The notes under the pieces are model-generated. The model was given only the letters and a program-made list of their open reading frames with translations, was not told the origin of the DNA and searched no databases. From NCBI RefSeq assembly GCF_008831285.2, contig NC_045138.2, positions 26,135,934 through 26,199,933 of the forward strand: a stretch of 64,000 nt of DNA, in the 5' to 3' direction. This DNA comes from Nymphaea colorata. Lineage: Eukaryota; Streptophyta; Magnoliopsida; Nymphaeales; Nymphaeaceae. Positions 1-11,000 of this stretch are shown here, in pieces (positions within the stretch are counted from its first letter, which is position 1; every line of letters begins with the position of its first letter). The translations under genes and the position numbers were made by a program.

Positions 1-121
1 TGGCCACACCTAGTGGGGCTCCTTCTCTTCATCACTCGCACTGGTGTTTCAGTCCAGTTTGCTAATCAACTCTTTTTTGATCGCTTTGTCCTAACAACTC
101 GTGTTCTATGTGTGTTTGCAG

Positions 122-288
122 ATATGACGAACACTGCAGAAGCAAGAACGTGCGAGTCGCAGAGCCACCAGTTCAAGGGCCGCTGCTTTAGCGACCACAA
201 CTGCGGTATGGTGTGCAAGACCGAGGGCTTCTTCGGGGGCAAATGCAGAGGCTTTCGTGGGAGATGCTTCTGCACTAAACCGTGTTAG
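122..288 (+). CDS. Plant defensin, last exon (5' end outside the window)
   Basis: This exon encodes the mature part of a small, secreted, cysteine-stabilised antimicrobial peptide of the plant defensin (gamma-thionin) family. After a short leftover of the signal-peptide region ending AEA, the mature peptide probably starts at RTCES. It has the eight cysteines expected for four disulfides. The C-terminal gamma-core runs from GGKC to the last cysteines and carries a basic RGFRGR loop. The exon follows a TTTGCAG acceptor at 115-121 and opens in phase 2, which fits the single intron that plant defensins carry within the signal peptide. Exon 1 is not in the window; bases 1-121 read as intron. Defensins of this kind usually act on fungal membranes in the apoplast, but the target here cannot be read from sequence. 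The family call is firm and the first exon is unknown. Confidence 0.9.
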
Positions 289-812
289 AGGAGATCTCCT
301 GATGTGAAGCACACGTCTCCCTAGGACTAGTGGACTGCTTACTTCTTAAGTTCTGGAGAGTTTGGTTGATGTCTGATGTTGGTCGAGTCTTCCTGTCACC
401 ATCGTGGCCTTTCTTGTTGCGTTTTCATCTTGTGCTTCTCATTTTGAATAACAGATCTCTTGGTGTCTATCTATAATATGAGCGTCTTATTTCATTTCAA
501 GAAGTTGTTTTATCCAAGTGAGATTGACCAATTTAAGAGAGAGAGAGAGCACATTACCCTTTCTTAAGAAAGCTGTCATATGCACGAAACATATCCTTAT
601 CCTTGGTGAGCAACATTTTCTACAAAGTTCTCCAAGCATAATGCAACTATAGTATGCGAAGATACGCTTCAAAGAGCTTGAGTCAACTATTTCTCTCCCA
701 TTCTCATTCACTCACCACAACAGCAAAAGCAGCAGAAGACAAAAAAAAAAAAAAAAATCTAATTCACCATTCGCCACAGCAGCAAAAAGAACCAGAAGAC
801 AAAGAACTCTAA
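289..812. other. Intergenic: defensin 3' flank
   Basis: This holds the 3' untranslated and downstream region of the defensin and the downstream flank of the convergent F-box gene. A short GA run lies near 537-550 and an A-run near 741-757. No coding sequence was recognised. Confidence 0.6.
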
Positions 813-1933
813 TCACTGATCCCCATCATCCGAATAAGGAGCATGTATGTCTTCCATTACGTCCAGAATGGAGCTCGATTCTGCCGGCAAGCTTAAGCCT
901 GTTCTATTTCTGTCTACAGGTTCAGCCCCTTGATAGGGGTGAGACGCAATGCCTCGCAGCCGGCTTATGGCCCTCATTACCCCTAGATCACGAAGCTTTT
1001 TCTTAGACAAGTCCTGTAGGATGTTGTCACCTAGCCCTATCGTATTTTCAATCTCGCATTCATCAAGGTCGCTGATCGACAGAGCAAAAATACAGATTTT
1101 CCAACGTATGGACATGAAACTACACCGGTTGAACTTGACTTGTCTCGCATTCGATATGTCAAGGGACTTAAGGCCCCCCCGGCACCGCTCCAGAACCAGC
1201 TGCAATGCTTCATGGCAAAAGCTACAGTAAGAGAGATCAAGGTGTCGAAGATTCGGAAGATGATTGACAATGGCAGAAGCTATATCCACGGTAACGTTCC
1301 CCAGAACTTTCAATCTAGTGAAGTCCTTGCAAACAGCATTGATCTGCTTCAACAGCTCGCTGGAAATGGCTCCATCATCAACTTCCATGCTCCGTAGCTT
1401 GGTACATTTGCTGATTGCCAGGCTGAATTCTTCAGCATACAGAACTTTGGGACAGAGCAAGGAGAGGTGCTCGATGTTCGGACAACTACAGAAAAAGAAG
1501 AAACGCAAACCAGTGGCTATAATAGCATGTAACTAGAGGGAAACTTCAGTGATTGAGTTCCCCAATGAAGAAAAGCAAAACATGGTAAACTGTAAAGGCG
1601 TCAGGTTTACCTGTTGGCGAGGCACAGCAGGTCGCTAGACTGCCATTCCATTTCCGGAAATTTGATGGACACCATTGATTGCCTGCTCTGAGAAATTGCG
1701 AAGGCGAGCGCCTGGTGGAAGGGGGCGGAGCCTTGGTGGACGGAGCAGATCCTAGGAGAGATGCGGTACCAGTACTGAAGGAAGTCCAAGTGTTGCCAGC
1801 AGGAAGGGTCCTTTGAGGCCTCGCGCCAATGCTTGCACACGGCCGGCACTCCGATCACGAGGTCGTCGAACCTTACCCTCTTGAAAACGTTCACTAGGAT
1901 ATCGATCGGAAGATCTTCCCACCCTTTTCTCAT
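813..1933 (-). CDS. F-box/LRR protein, At3g48880-like (2 exons)
   Basis: This is a probable substrate-recognition subunit of an SCF (SKP1-cullin-F-box) E3 ubiquitin ligase. Exon 1 is 1933-1611 and exon 2 is 1485-813, together 331 residues. The donor is CAG|GTAAAC and the acceptor TTTTCTGTAG, joining in phase as AN-S-CPNIEH. The N terminus has an F-box starting WEDLPIDILV and reaching CWQHLDF (about residues 5-50). Degenerate leucine-rich repeats follow, such as CPNIEHLSLLCPKVLY and LPNLRHLDLSYCSF. The start is the ATG at 1933, because the MRKGWEDLP opening matches the start of the F-box in this family. Another ATG at 1946 is out of frame. The family protein is about 310 residues, so the length fits. 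Target proteins cannot be inferred. A broken 3' copy lies at 3750-4206. Confidence 0.85.
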
Positions 1934-2100
1934 CTGCAACCGCCATTTTCAGAAGAGTGAGTAGAGACAAGTAAAACGTTCTTTTGCACCAAGCCCACTG
2001 TTTGTCAGCGACCTTCCGATGATGTAGAACTCAAGTTGGCAGTGGGCACCAAGCCTACTGTTTATATTTTCTTTCTAGAAGCAACCATTTCTTACAGCCG

Positions 2101-2389
2101 GTTTGGATGGAGGGAGAGGAAGGAAAAGGAACGAAAAGAAATGTCTTTTGAATGATTAATTAATATGGAGAGAAGAGAAGGGAAAACTAATAACCGGGAT
2201 GCAAGAGAAATGAAAGAAAAGAGATGAGTAATAAAATAAGTTTTTAATATAATTCCAATCCCAAATGGAGAGATGGAAAGGGAAAGGAATGGATGATGGT
2301 TCCATTTCATTTCTTCTTTTCCTCCCTATTTTCTTGTCTTTCCTGTCTCTTTCATCCATTCCTTTTCCTCTCTTTCCTTTCATCCAAAC
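2101..2389. mobile_element. MITE-like element with ~30-bp terminal inverted repeats
   Basis: The left end starts GTTTGGATGG and is purine-rich. The right end finishes CATCCAAAC and is its imperfect reverse complement over about 30 bases. A second inverted pair sits inside, at about 2282-2298 and 2350-2366. The element is about 289 bp and non-coding, so one strand could fold into a long hairpin. No clear target-site duplication was found, so the superfamily (hAT or PIF/Harbinger type) is open. Confidence 0.6.
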
Positions 2390-3749
2390 ATAGCATAGCA
2401 TAGCGTTAGTGTGAGCAATTTGAATGTGAAAAGAACATTCCAAGACCAAATCATAGTAACATTTTGATGGTTTCTTTTGATCAATAATGAATCATTGGCA
2501 GTACATCTTTTAAAACTCTTGTTTGTCAAAGTCCTCACTTTAGTTTTGCATTACACGCACCAGAGGATTGCTTTAGTCCATGTATGATTTTTTCAAACTT
2601 GCACTTGCAGACGACAAGTATCTTTGTTGCGACAAGGAGGTAAACGTTTCATACTGATTCATCTGTTGGTGTTATGCGTATTTGTTGTTGCTGCTGTGAT
2701 TCGACAGTTCAGAGCTTAGCGCAACGAGAAAAAAAGGGAGAAGCTCTGGTACCATCTTAAATCAGAAACAAGGAACAAAAAACGTACAATGGAAACGAGA
2801 GAAGAGGAAAATGAACAAGAGAGCACAACAATTACCTTGGCTCGGTCCCCAAGAACCTTAGTTCACGGCGGCAAAGATTAGATTCTAGTTCATGTTTTCA
2901 GCAATATATCAGCAGCCAGGTTTATAGGCTTCGTTCCAGCAACTACCCAAAATGAGAGAAACAACCTTCCTTGTTGATAAAGCAAATTAAAGGTACCAGT
3001 TATCCAAAAAGAGCAAGATAAACTATGAGAATGAATCCCTAAAATTTCGGCTGCTAATGTGAATCTTCCACATCGAGATTGATCTTTGCTCACCCAAAAA
3101 CCGTATGGCTAGTATACACTCGACAGAATGGGAGGGAAATAAATTCTACGGGAGGTGCTCCGCCAACTTGTGCTGATGGGAGGGTTCAGGGGGAAAGTAA
3201 CACGGGCGGTCGCCTCGGATTAGGGGCTCAAGGGACGCCATAACACAAAGGAGGTAAGGGAAACGACGACATGTGAGTATCGAGAAATGCCAGCACGGAG
3301 AGAAATTGGAATGAGAAGGACTATGGCTGCGAGCTGCGTTCAAGGACAGTGGTCATGATCACAAAGGCGACTCAAAAAAAGGGGTGACGGCAGACGAGAC
3401 AAGCATGGTGGTGCAGCATCCAAGGGCTGCCGGCGAAATCGAGTCTCCGTGGCTTCAATGTGGCCATGGCTTGCCGGCGCTGATGGCATTCCATTTCCTC
3501 TCATTGCCGGGAAGAAGGAACCGTTGATTGCCGGGAAGAAGGAAGGGTTGATTGTCTATAAGAAAGTCTCATTTTTCTACTTTAACAAAATCTGGGTTTT
3601 TCAACGCAATGCAACTGGCATGCGAAGGACCAAAGCTAAGAGTCACCAATGGAAGAAAAAGTTGTTTAGGCAAACCATTTTTGTCCGGCCTGGGCATTCC
3701 CATTTGCTGGTCATCGGAACTGCGAAAAACACGAGAAAACGAAGAATTT
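2390..3749. other. Intergenic, no gene recognised
   Basis: AT-rich DNA between the F-box gene and its broken copy. The open frames here are short and show no familiar motif. Nothing else stands out. Confidence 0.5.
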
Positions 3750-4206
3750 ATTCTTGAACCGATCACAGATTTCCGTCATCGGAATAGGGAGCATATATGT
3801 CTTTATGTCAAAAAAATGGTGCTTGATTCTTCCGCCAAGCTCCACTTTATTCCGTTTGATCCGTCCAAACGCACAGCCCCTTGATGGGATGAGATGCAAG
3901 GTCCGGCAGCCGGCTCATGGCCGTCATTCATCACCCCTGGATCTCGACGCTTCTTCCCAGACAAGTCCTTTTGCATACTGCAACCAGCGTACAATATGAG
4001 ACCGAGAATCTCCGTCGCACAGTCAGGCGAGGTGCTGATCCACAGAGCAATATTACAGATTTTAGCATGTATGGTCATGAGAGTATACGAGTCGAGCTTG
4101 GCTGGTCTCGTGTTCGTTATGTCGAGAGACTTGGGAAGAGAACCCGGCACCGCTTCTGAACCAGCTGCAATGCTTCGGGACAAAAACCGCAGTACGAGAG
4201 ATCAAC
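3750..4206 (-). pseudogene. 5'-truncated broken copy of the F-box/LRR gene
   Basis: On the minus strand this segment matches the 3' third of the F-box gene at 813-1933. Shared stretches include the region around EALQLV, K-SLDI, the DLS-KK-RD-GVM block, SSHQGA/SHPYQGA and the AEESS/AESSS end. It differs by a net 2-base shift after the CRV/CRG region, which moves the reading frame, and by a T-run near 3818 followed by an early stop that removes the usual C-terminal tail. The F-box and all of exon 1 are absent. It is best read as a local duplicate in the same orientation, truncated and decayed. Because the copied part lies within a single exon, the sequence does not show whether it came through DNA or RNA. 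Confidence 0.8.
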
Positions 4207-7200
4207 TAAATGTGTCCTCAAAATATGTTGCCTATCACATCACCATGTATGCTATTTTGGATTACAACTTTCTACATCCAACTTGAATACAGTCAATTAA
4301 CCAACATTCTCCCAAGTTCCTGCCAACCACCTGCAGATTAGCAGAGAGATGACAACTCCTTAAACTCAGTGCTGCTATGGAAGGATCTTATGAATGTCCA
4401 TGAAAGATACATCATAGATCGAACTGCGATGATGAAGTTCTTTCTAAGTGTATTTTCAACTTGTCAAAGACCTGATAACACCTGAGGGTTTTCAATTCAA
4501 AGTAGGGACTGGTTCTCAATCAGTCATGAATGCCTGTTTCTTGTCTTCTTTGTTGACAGCATTAGACAACCTTGGATCGATTCATTTACTCTGTTTTGAG
4601 TTGTTCCTTTGGAACCACTGTGAGCAGCAGGGGTGGAACCAGGTTTTCTTCCTTAGGAGGGCCAAAGGGACATGCAACACACTAAATATAGTTTTTTTTT
4701 AAAAAAAAATTTTGACGAGCCAATACCTAGTTTTCAAAATATTCTATACGGGTAACGGGCCAAATTCACACTTTTAAAAAATTTAGTATGTAAATTTTAA
4801 TTTTTTTTTAGAAGGTGAGGAGTACTAATTTTTCACAACTCATTCTCAATCTTAAATACAAGACTAAATTTTGCAAGGAAAGCAAGGAAAAGAAAAGAGA
4901 GATTAATATTGAGGAGAAAGAAAAAGGAAAGGAAGGAAAAGAGCAGCCTTTCCGTTTTTAGTATCCAAAATAGATTCTATCATTTTCCTTTCTTTCTCTC
5001 CATCCTAATGGGGCAGATTGGGCAGCTGCTTCACTTCCAACTTAGTTTAAATAATAAACTTAAATGGGCAATGATCATTGTATGAGATTGAAGGAATTTT
5101 GAGGAGATTTTCAATCTCTCTTGGAAGACTTTCGAAGATTTACATGTGACACAAAAACATAGGAAAATGGTATAAATTAAGTTGATAAAACCCGTTTTTT
5201 TCGAAAAGGACCCGACAAAAATGATAAAAACAATGAAAACGGAAAAATGTTTCTAAATGGAAATCGAAGGGCAAGAACTGCAACTGATTCCACTAGCAAC
5301 AGAAACCAAAGCGATGCATGTCGATTCAAAAGTGATTACATCGAGTTTTCTTGGTGAAATATGCTTTGAATCGCAAATATTTTGTCAACATATACATTCC
5401 AACTTTGAATCGACATGCACCTTCGTGGTTCAGTTGCAATTCATGCCTTTTGACTTCAGCTCCTCTTTACTTTCATCTCAACATTTTAGAAACATTTTTC
5501 CAAAGGCCTAAGTTGCAACGGAAAAATGTTGCTACCTCTTCTCTTTGTGGGCAACTGAATACATCTTGTACTCAGTGAATTATTATCTCTATAACCTTCT
5601 GCAAAGTGTTTGGGGACATGGAAAGTGCTCCCTAGGACAATTACATTCATAGTTTGTTCAAGTTTCCTCCTATCAAATTGGCAATTTCTCTTGCTCTTGA
5701 TTAATATTGGGCACCTTGCCAGGGGCCGTCGGGCTTTCGGGCCCGCAGCCCGGTTCAGGCCAGGCTCAGGCTGCAAAAAATGGCATTGGGCCGGTCCTGA
5801 CCTGGACCTGACACGAAATCGGAGCAGGCTTGGACCCGGACTCAAAACATTTTTCTAAAGGCCTAAGTTGACCTGGCCTGACATTCATTCTTAGGTTTTT
5901 ATATTCAAAAGGATACTATGTATATAACAGCACAAATATTTGAAAATGTTAATAGGTAATTTTAAAAACATTGAAAGGCTGGTGAGGGCAACTGCCCACA
6001 CGGCCACACTACCTCTGGTTATAGTGCTAACCCAAAAGGACAAAGAGCATGGTAGGTATATTCTGGGTTAAATGATCCACATACAAAAGTTCTTCTTTGT
6101 TATATCAGTTTACCCTAGGTCCCGAATACTAAGGAAAAAGAAAGGAAGCTGTCGTTGAGTGCTGGAGGTTTTTTTTCCCTCTCATGTCCATTTCATCTCA
6201 TCTCTCATGTTTCTTCTCAAATCTGGCATTTTTCTAAAGGACAAAAAGCATGGTGGATATGAGAATTCTTTTTTGAGATGTGCTCGCAAGGATGAGGAAT
6301 GCCAGTGAGACTTCTGCTCACCAACCATAGACATATCTCTTGTGTTAGCAAGAGAAGCAACGAAGGTAGTTATCTATACAGGCCTATGTGCATGAAACGA
6401 GGGACGGAGCCCGAAATTTTTTACGAAAGGGAGAGGGGGACGAATTAAAGTTTCTAAATTTTGACTAAAACTGAAATATTATTTTTCAAAAATTTTATAT
6501 AGAACAAGTGAAATGGGCCAGGGCCCAGGGCCTATGCGTGCCTACCTTGGCTCTGCCCCTGCATGTAACCTTTCCTTCCTTAAAGAGTAGGTTAGGGCCA
6601 TCCTCAAAGTGGGCTGTGCATGGTGCACCCTAGTGAACGTAATCTTTCCGACTTGTTACATAAACACATGTTTATGTTTGGTGGCTTCTTTTTTAAATGG
6701 TTGCGTCACGCAAGTGAGTTGGCCCCCTTTAAAAACTATACTACCTACCACCTACTATATTATTAATTAATGTACCAATTCAAATTAAGTAAGTTCGTGC
6801 AAAATTAAATATGCGTCTTGATACACGGTTTTAAGTGGCGAGGAGCGTCAGTAAATGTCGGGAAAGATATTTTACACAAGCACATTAGTTGAAGATGGTC
6901 GCCGTTAAAAACTATAGAACGTCACTCCAATTCGTCCAAGGAGCGTCAGTAAATATGCGCTCTGTTTAATGGACGTAAACAGCTGGTACATGTGCCTTGG
7001 AAAAAAGAAATCAGATTTGAGGTTTCATGAAATAAGTCAAACTTTGTGGAGTCATGAAGAAAAAAGGGAAACGGTAAAGGGGAGGGCGCATTGTGTGGGA
7101 GTACTTTCTTAAAATAAGAAGTGAGAAAAAAGAAGAGAAAGAAAGGCCTTGGCTTTCTTCTTACAGTAAAGATTCCATCATTGAAAGGTATTCTTCTTTG

Positions 7201-8098
7201 GGTTCTCTTTTCTTTTGTTGATGTTCTCCTTAAGGTCTTTCCCAATTTGGGTTTTGAATGATATATTATATTGCCTCTTTATAACCTCCATCTGATTGAT
7301 TACCAGTGGAATTATGCTCCTCTTTTGCCTCAGATGCAAGGCACATTGCCCAACCACGTATATATCGTGTTGGTGTATTGCTTTTGTTTCTTATAGTTAA
7401 TTTTTCTTATTGTTTGATAATTTTTGTAGTGGATTATTTCGATCGAACAACATATTTTTTGCTTTAACAACTACTATATTGCAGTTTTTTCCCTATAAGT
7501 GTCCCTTTGATTTTGTTTTTAAAGAAAAAAGTATTTCCCCTAACTGAGCCGGATTTGAAACATGGCTAACCAAAAGATATTTTTTAAATGTTTACCTAAG
7601 CAAAACCACCAACTGTGTTGAACCCTCAAAACCATACCTTTATGTCGTCTGTCTCTAAGGTTCTAGCTTGCATTCGAACCTTGTAAACCTACAACATACC
7701 ATGGTCATACTTGCCACCCTTTTTGCAGCCTACAAAAAATAAAGTACAAGAACTTAACAATGGGCACCGGGTTCCAACCTCAAACTCTTGAGACCAATCT
7801 AAAAGATATTTACAAAAAGTCAATTATAAATTTTCTGTATCAGGGCTAATTTAGCCAAATATCATTTAAAGAAAGTCGATTTTGACTTTCCAAATCGAAC
7901 TGAAACACCAGCACCAGCGCTGACATGGGTGTAGCAGGTGTTTAAATCCACCCGTGTGCCAGGCTTGTGTATGCATGTGAAAATGTGAACATATGTGTGT
8001 ATGAGAGAGAGAGAATGCACAATGGAATGCAAAAAACCACTTACAAACAAGGAGGAAATACATTACAGATAAGCATGCAGTGGCATTTTTGCCATGGC
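4207..8098. other. Intergenic, AT-rich, repeat fragments only
   Basis: No gene was recognised. There are fragments of a dispersed repeat with GGAGCC-type ends (about 4627-4765 and 6401-6561). A GC-rich degenerate stretch of GGCCCG/CGGGCC words lies at about 5720-5880, and a short repeated phrase (TTTTTC-AAAGGCCTAAGTTG) occurs at about 5497-5516 and 5849-5870. The 3' flank of the copper ATPase lies at the right end. Confidence 0.5.
6401..6561. repeat. Dispersed repeat with inverted GGAGCC / GGCTCTGCC ends
   Basis: The segment begins GGGACGGAGCC and ends TTGGCTCTGCCCCTGC, so its ends are imperfect inverted repeats. The body is AT-rich and non-coding. Related segments with the same kind of ends are at 17741-17915, 30298-30498 and 53935-54141, with partial copies near 4627 and 53205. 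The class is unknown: it could be a MITE or a decayed fragment of a larger element. Confidence 0.45.
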
Positions 8099-11000
8099 TT
8101 ATTCTTTGGTCATCTCCAGTATCGTCGTGAGCCTAGGTTTCTTGTATCTTCTCAAGAGTAAAGACGAACAAACAACACTTACAGAAGAAAATGCCATACA
8201 GGCCCCAGCCACCCATGGTGGCAGCCTCAATTTAATGACTGGGAAAAAGGCTCCAGCTGCGAGGGGAATGGCAAGAATGTTATACCCCATTGCAAATATG
8301 TAATTCCAACGGATCCGCGCAAAAGTTTTCCTCGATAGATCGATGGCTGTGATTACATCTTCAAGGTTACTCCTCATCAACACATAATCTGCTGCTTCAA
8401 TGGCGATATCAGTCCCTGCCCCAATCGCCATTCCAACATCAGCCGCTGCAAGGGCAGGTGAATCGTTGATGCCATCTCCAACCATGGCGACGACCTTCCC
8501 ATCCTTTTGAAGAGAACGAATGGTTTCAGCCTTTCCAGATGGCATTACCTCCGCTTCGACACGTGTAATACCAACCTGAATTCACAAAAGAAGGCCAAAT
8601 AATAAGCAAGTTTCAGAGTTTTTCCTTCTTCACGAGGGTAGACATAGAACCAATGAAGACCAAGGTGGGTAAAGAAATTGCGTGCAGGAAGACGTGGCTT
8701 TCCTGGAGTTCAATATATTTTAAAACAGTTCAATTAGTTAGAAACTGTGAATTAAACCGTGCTCGAAGTTAACGCTCTATAGTATGTTCGAGTCTAAGTT
8801 ATACGAATGAAGACCACCAAAAACGGTGACAGCAAAAACAAGACAGAACGGCAATCAAATCCCTCTGTATCTAAAAGTAGGCATCCAAGGAAGATTTGCA
8901 CCTCTTTTGCTATAGAACGGGCTGTCCTTAAGTTGTCCCCTGTTACCATAACAGGCAGAATTCCCATTTTCTTTAGACCTTCAATCACCACTGCAGCTTC
9001 TCTTTTAAGAGGATCAGACACTATCAAAATACCAATAAAGGCACCATCATATGCAACTAGTATACCAGTTTTGGCATACTCTTCCATTTCTGCCAAGTAT
9101 GTCTCAGCCTGTAATGGTATTGACACTCCACCCTCTAACAGCAATTTGCGGTTACCAACCTATTCAAAATTAACAGCTGCAATCAGCACACGGTAACAAA
9201 TAATTTATAAGGGCCTTAACGCCATTTAATATTCTCATGCTCTAAACCATTAGCTTACCAGAACTAGTTTTCCATTGATCAAGCATTGTACACCTTTCCC
9301 TGGCAAAGCTAAAAACTCTGTCACATTATGAAGCCAAAAGGAATATTTTGAGTCCTTGGAATGCATGCCAGAACCTTTGGTCACAAGTGGTTCGCCAAGA
9401 AAATGGTAGTGGTGCGCATACTCTATAGTGGCTCTTGCCAATGGATGCTCACTGCTTGCCTAGAGCAAAGACATGACATAAGTTACTATGTCCAAGCTAC
9501 CTTCAAGTATTAAAAATTTCTCTAGGTACAACTTAGACCAAAATGGCATCAAGGAGACAGCATAGATTACCTCTGCTGAAGCAACTAATTTCAGAAAGTC
9601 ACCCAATTCCATCTCTTTAAAGACCTTCACTGATGTAACTGCAGGCCTGCCCTGTGTAAGTGTGCCAGTCTTGTCAAACACAACATATTGAACTTTTTGG
9701 GCCCTTTCAAGGGCATCTCCGCCTTTTATAAGAACTCCGTGATTAGCCCCAACCCCAGTAGCAACCATGACTGCAGTTGGTGTTGCCAATCCAAGTGCAC
9801 AGGGGCAAGCAATCACCACAACAGATATTGCAAACATAAGAGCAAATACGAAGGGGCTGCTATTTTTAGGTAACCAAGTGGCTGGGTATGCATTGAAGGT
9901 GCCACAGAGGTACCTAAATCGAAAGAAGAATATCTGAGAAACAGCACTATATGAATTCTGGAGACTGCAGTGAAGCACAACTTTGATGCACATGAAGAAG
10001 ACACTTACCAGGCAAAAAACGTCAATAACGACAGGGAAACAACAGTTGGAACAAATATGCTAGCAACCTGTAATGTTTAAAGCATCAGTTCATCTCAAAC
10101 ATGGTAGATATGACCACCATTAGCAGATCTGACTGATCAAGCACTATCTAATAATTTGATGCACAAAAAAGGAATGAAGAAACTGTGGACAAAATTTCCA
10201 ACTATGGGAGTTGACATGTTTCCCTTGTACGAAATGAATCTTGTCTACTTATCAAAAGCTATGGAGGAAATTTGTCAACAGCTTCTGAATTCAGAAGTCT
10301 CAAGGACACCCAAGAAAATCAGACAAGTATCAAGACACTACAAAGAACTACAACAAAGTAACTATCCTTAACGTTAGAAACATTACAAATGAATCGTGAA
10401 CACCATAGACTTACATAGTCTGCAAATTTCTGAATAGGTGCCTTTGACAGTTGGGCCGTCTCCACCAAAGATATTATCTTATTCAAAACAGTATCGGAAC
10501 CCACTTTGGTGGCTTTAATGTGAAGTGCCCCATGTAGATTAATGGTACCTCCTATTACTGAAGAATTAACCTCTTTCAGAACAGGTTCAGATTCACCAGT
10601 AACCATACTCTCATTCACATAACTGGAGCCCCACAAGACTACACCATCAGCAGGAACTTTTGAACCAGGAAGAACTTTTAATACATCACCAGGCTGAATT
10701 AGCAAAGAATCAATCTCACGTTCACCAGTGCATTTTCCATCTGAAATTGAATTAAATCATGAGCAACACTCCAAATAATTACCATGTTTCTTAGGTGGGC
10801 ACAGAAAAAAAAAAAAGTGTCATACATGTAAAAGGAGCTAGAACAGCCTTGCAAAACCATAAGCTTAACCAGAGTGTTCAAAAGCAATGAGTTGCAAGCT
10901 GGAGACGTACCTTCTGATATTTCAAAGCGTCATGCAAATGCACTGAAAGCAGTAAAATGAACAAAACATTTATAGAAAAGCTTACCAGAATCCATAATAA

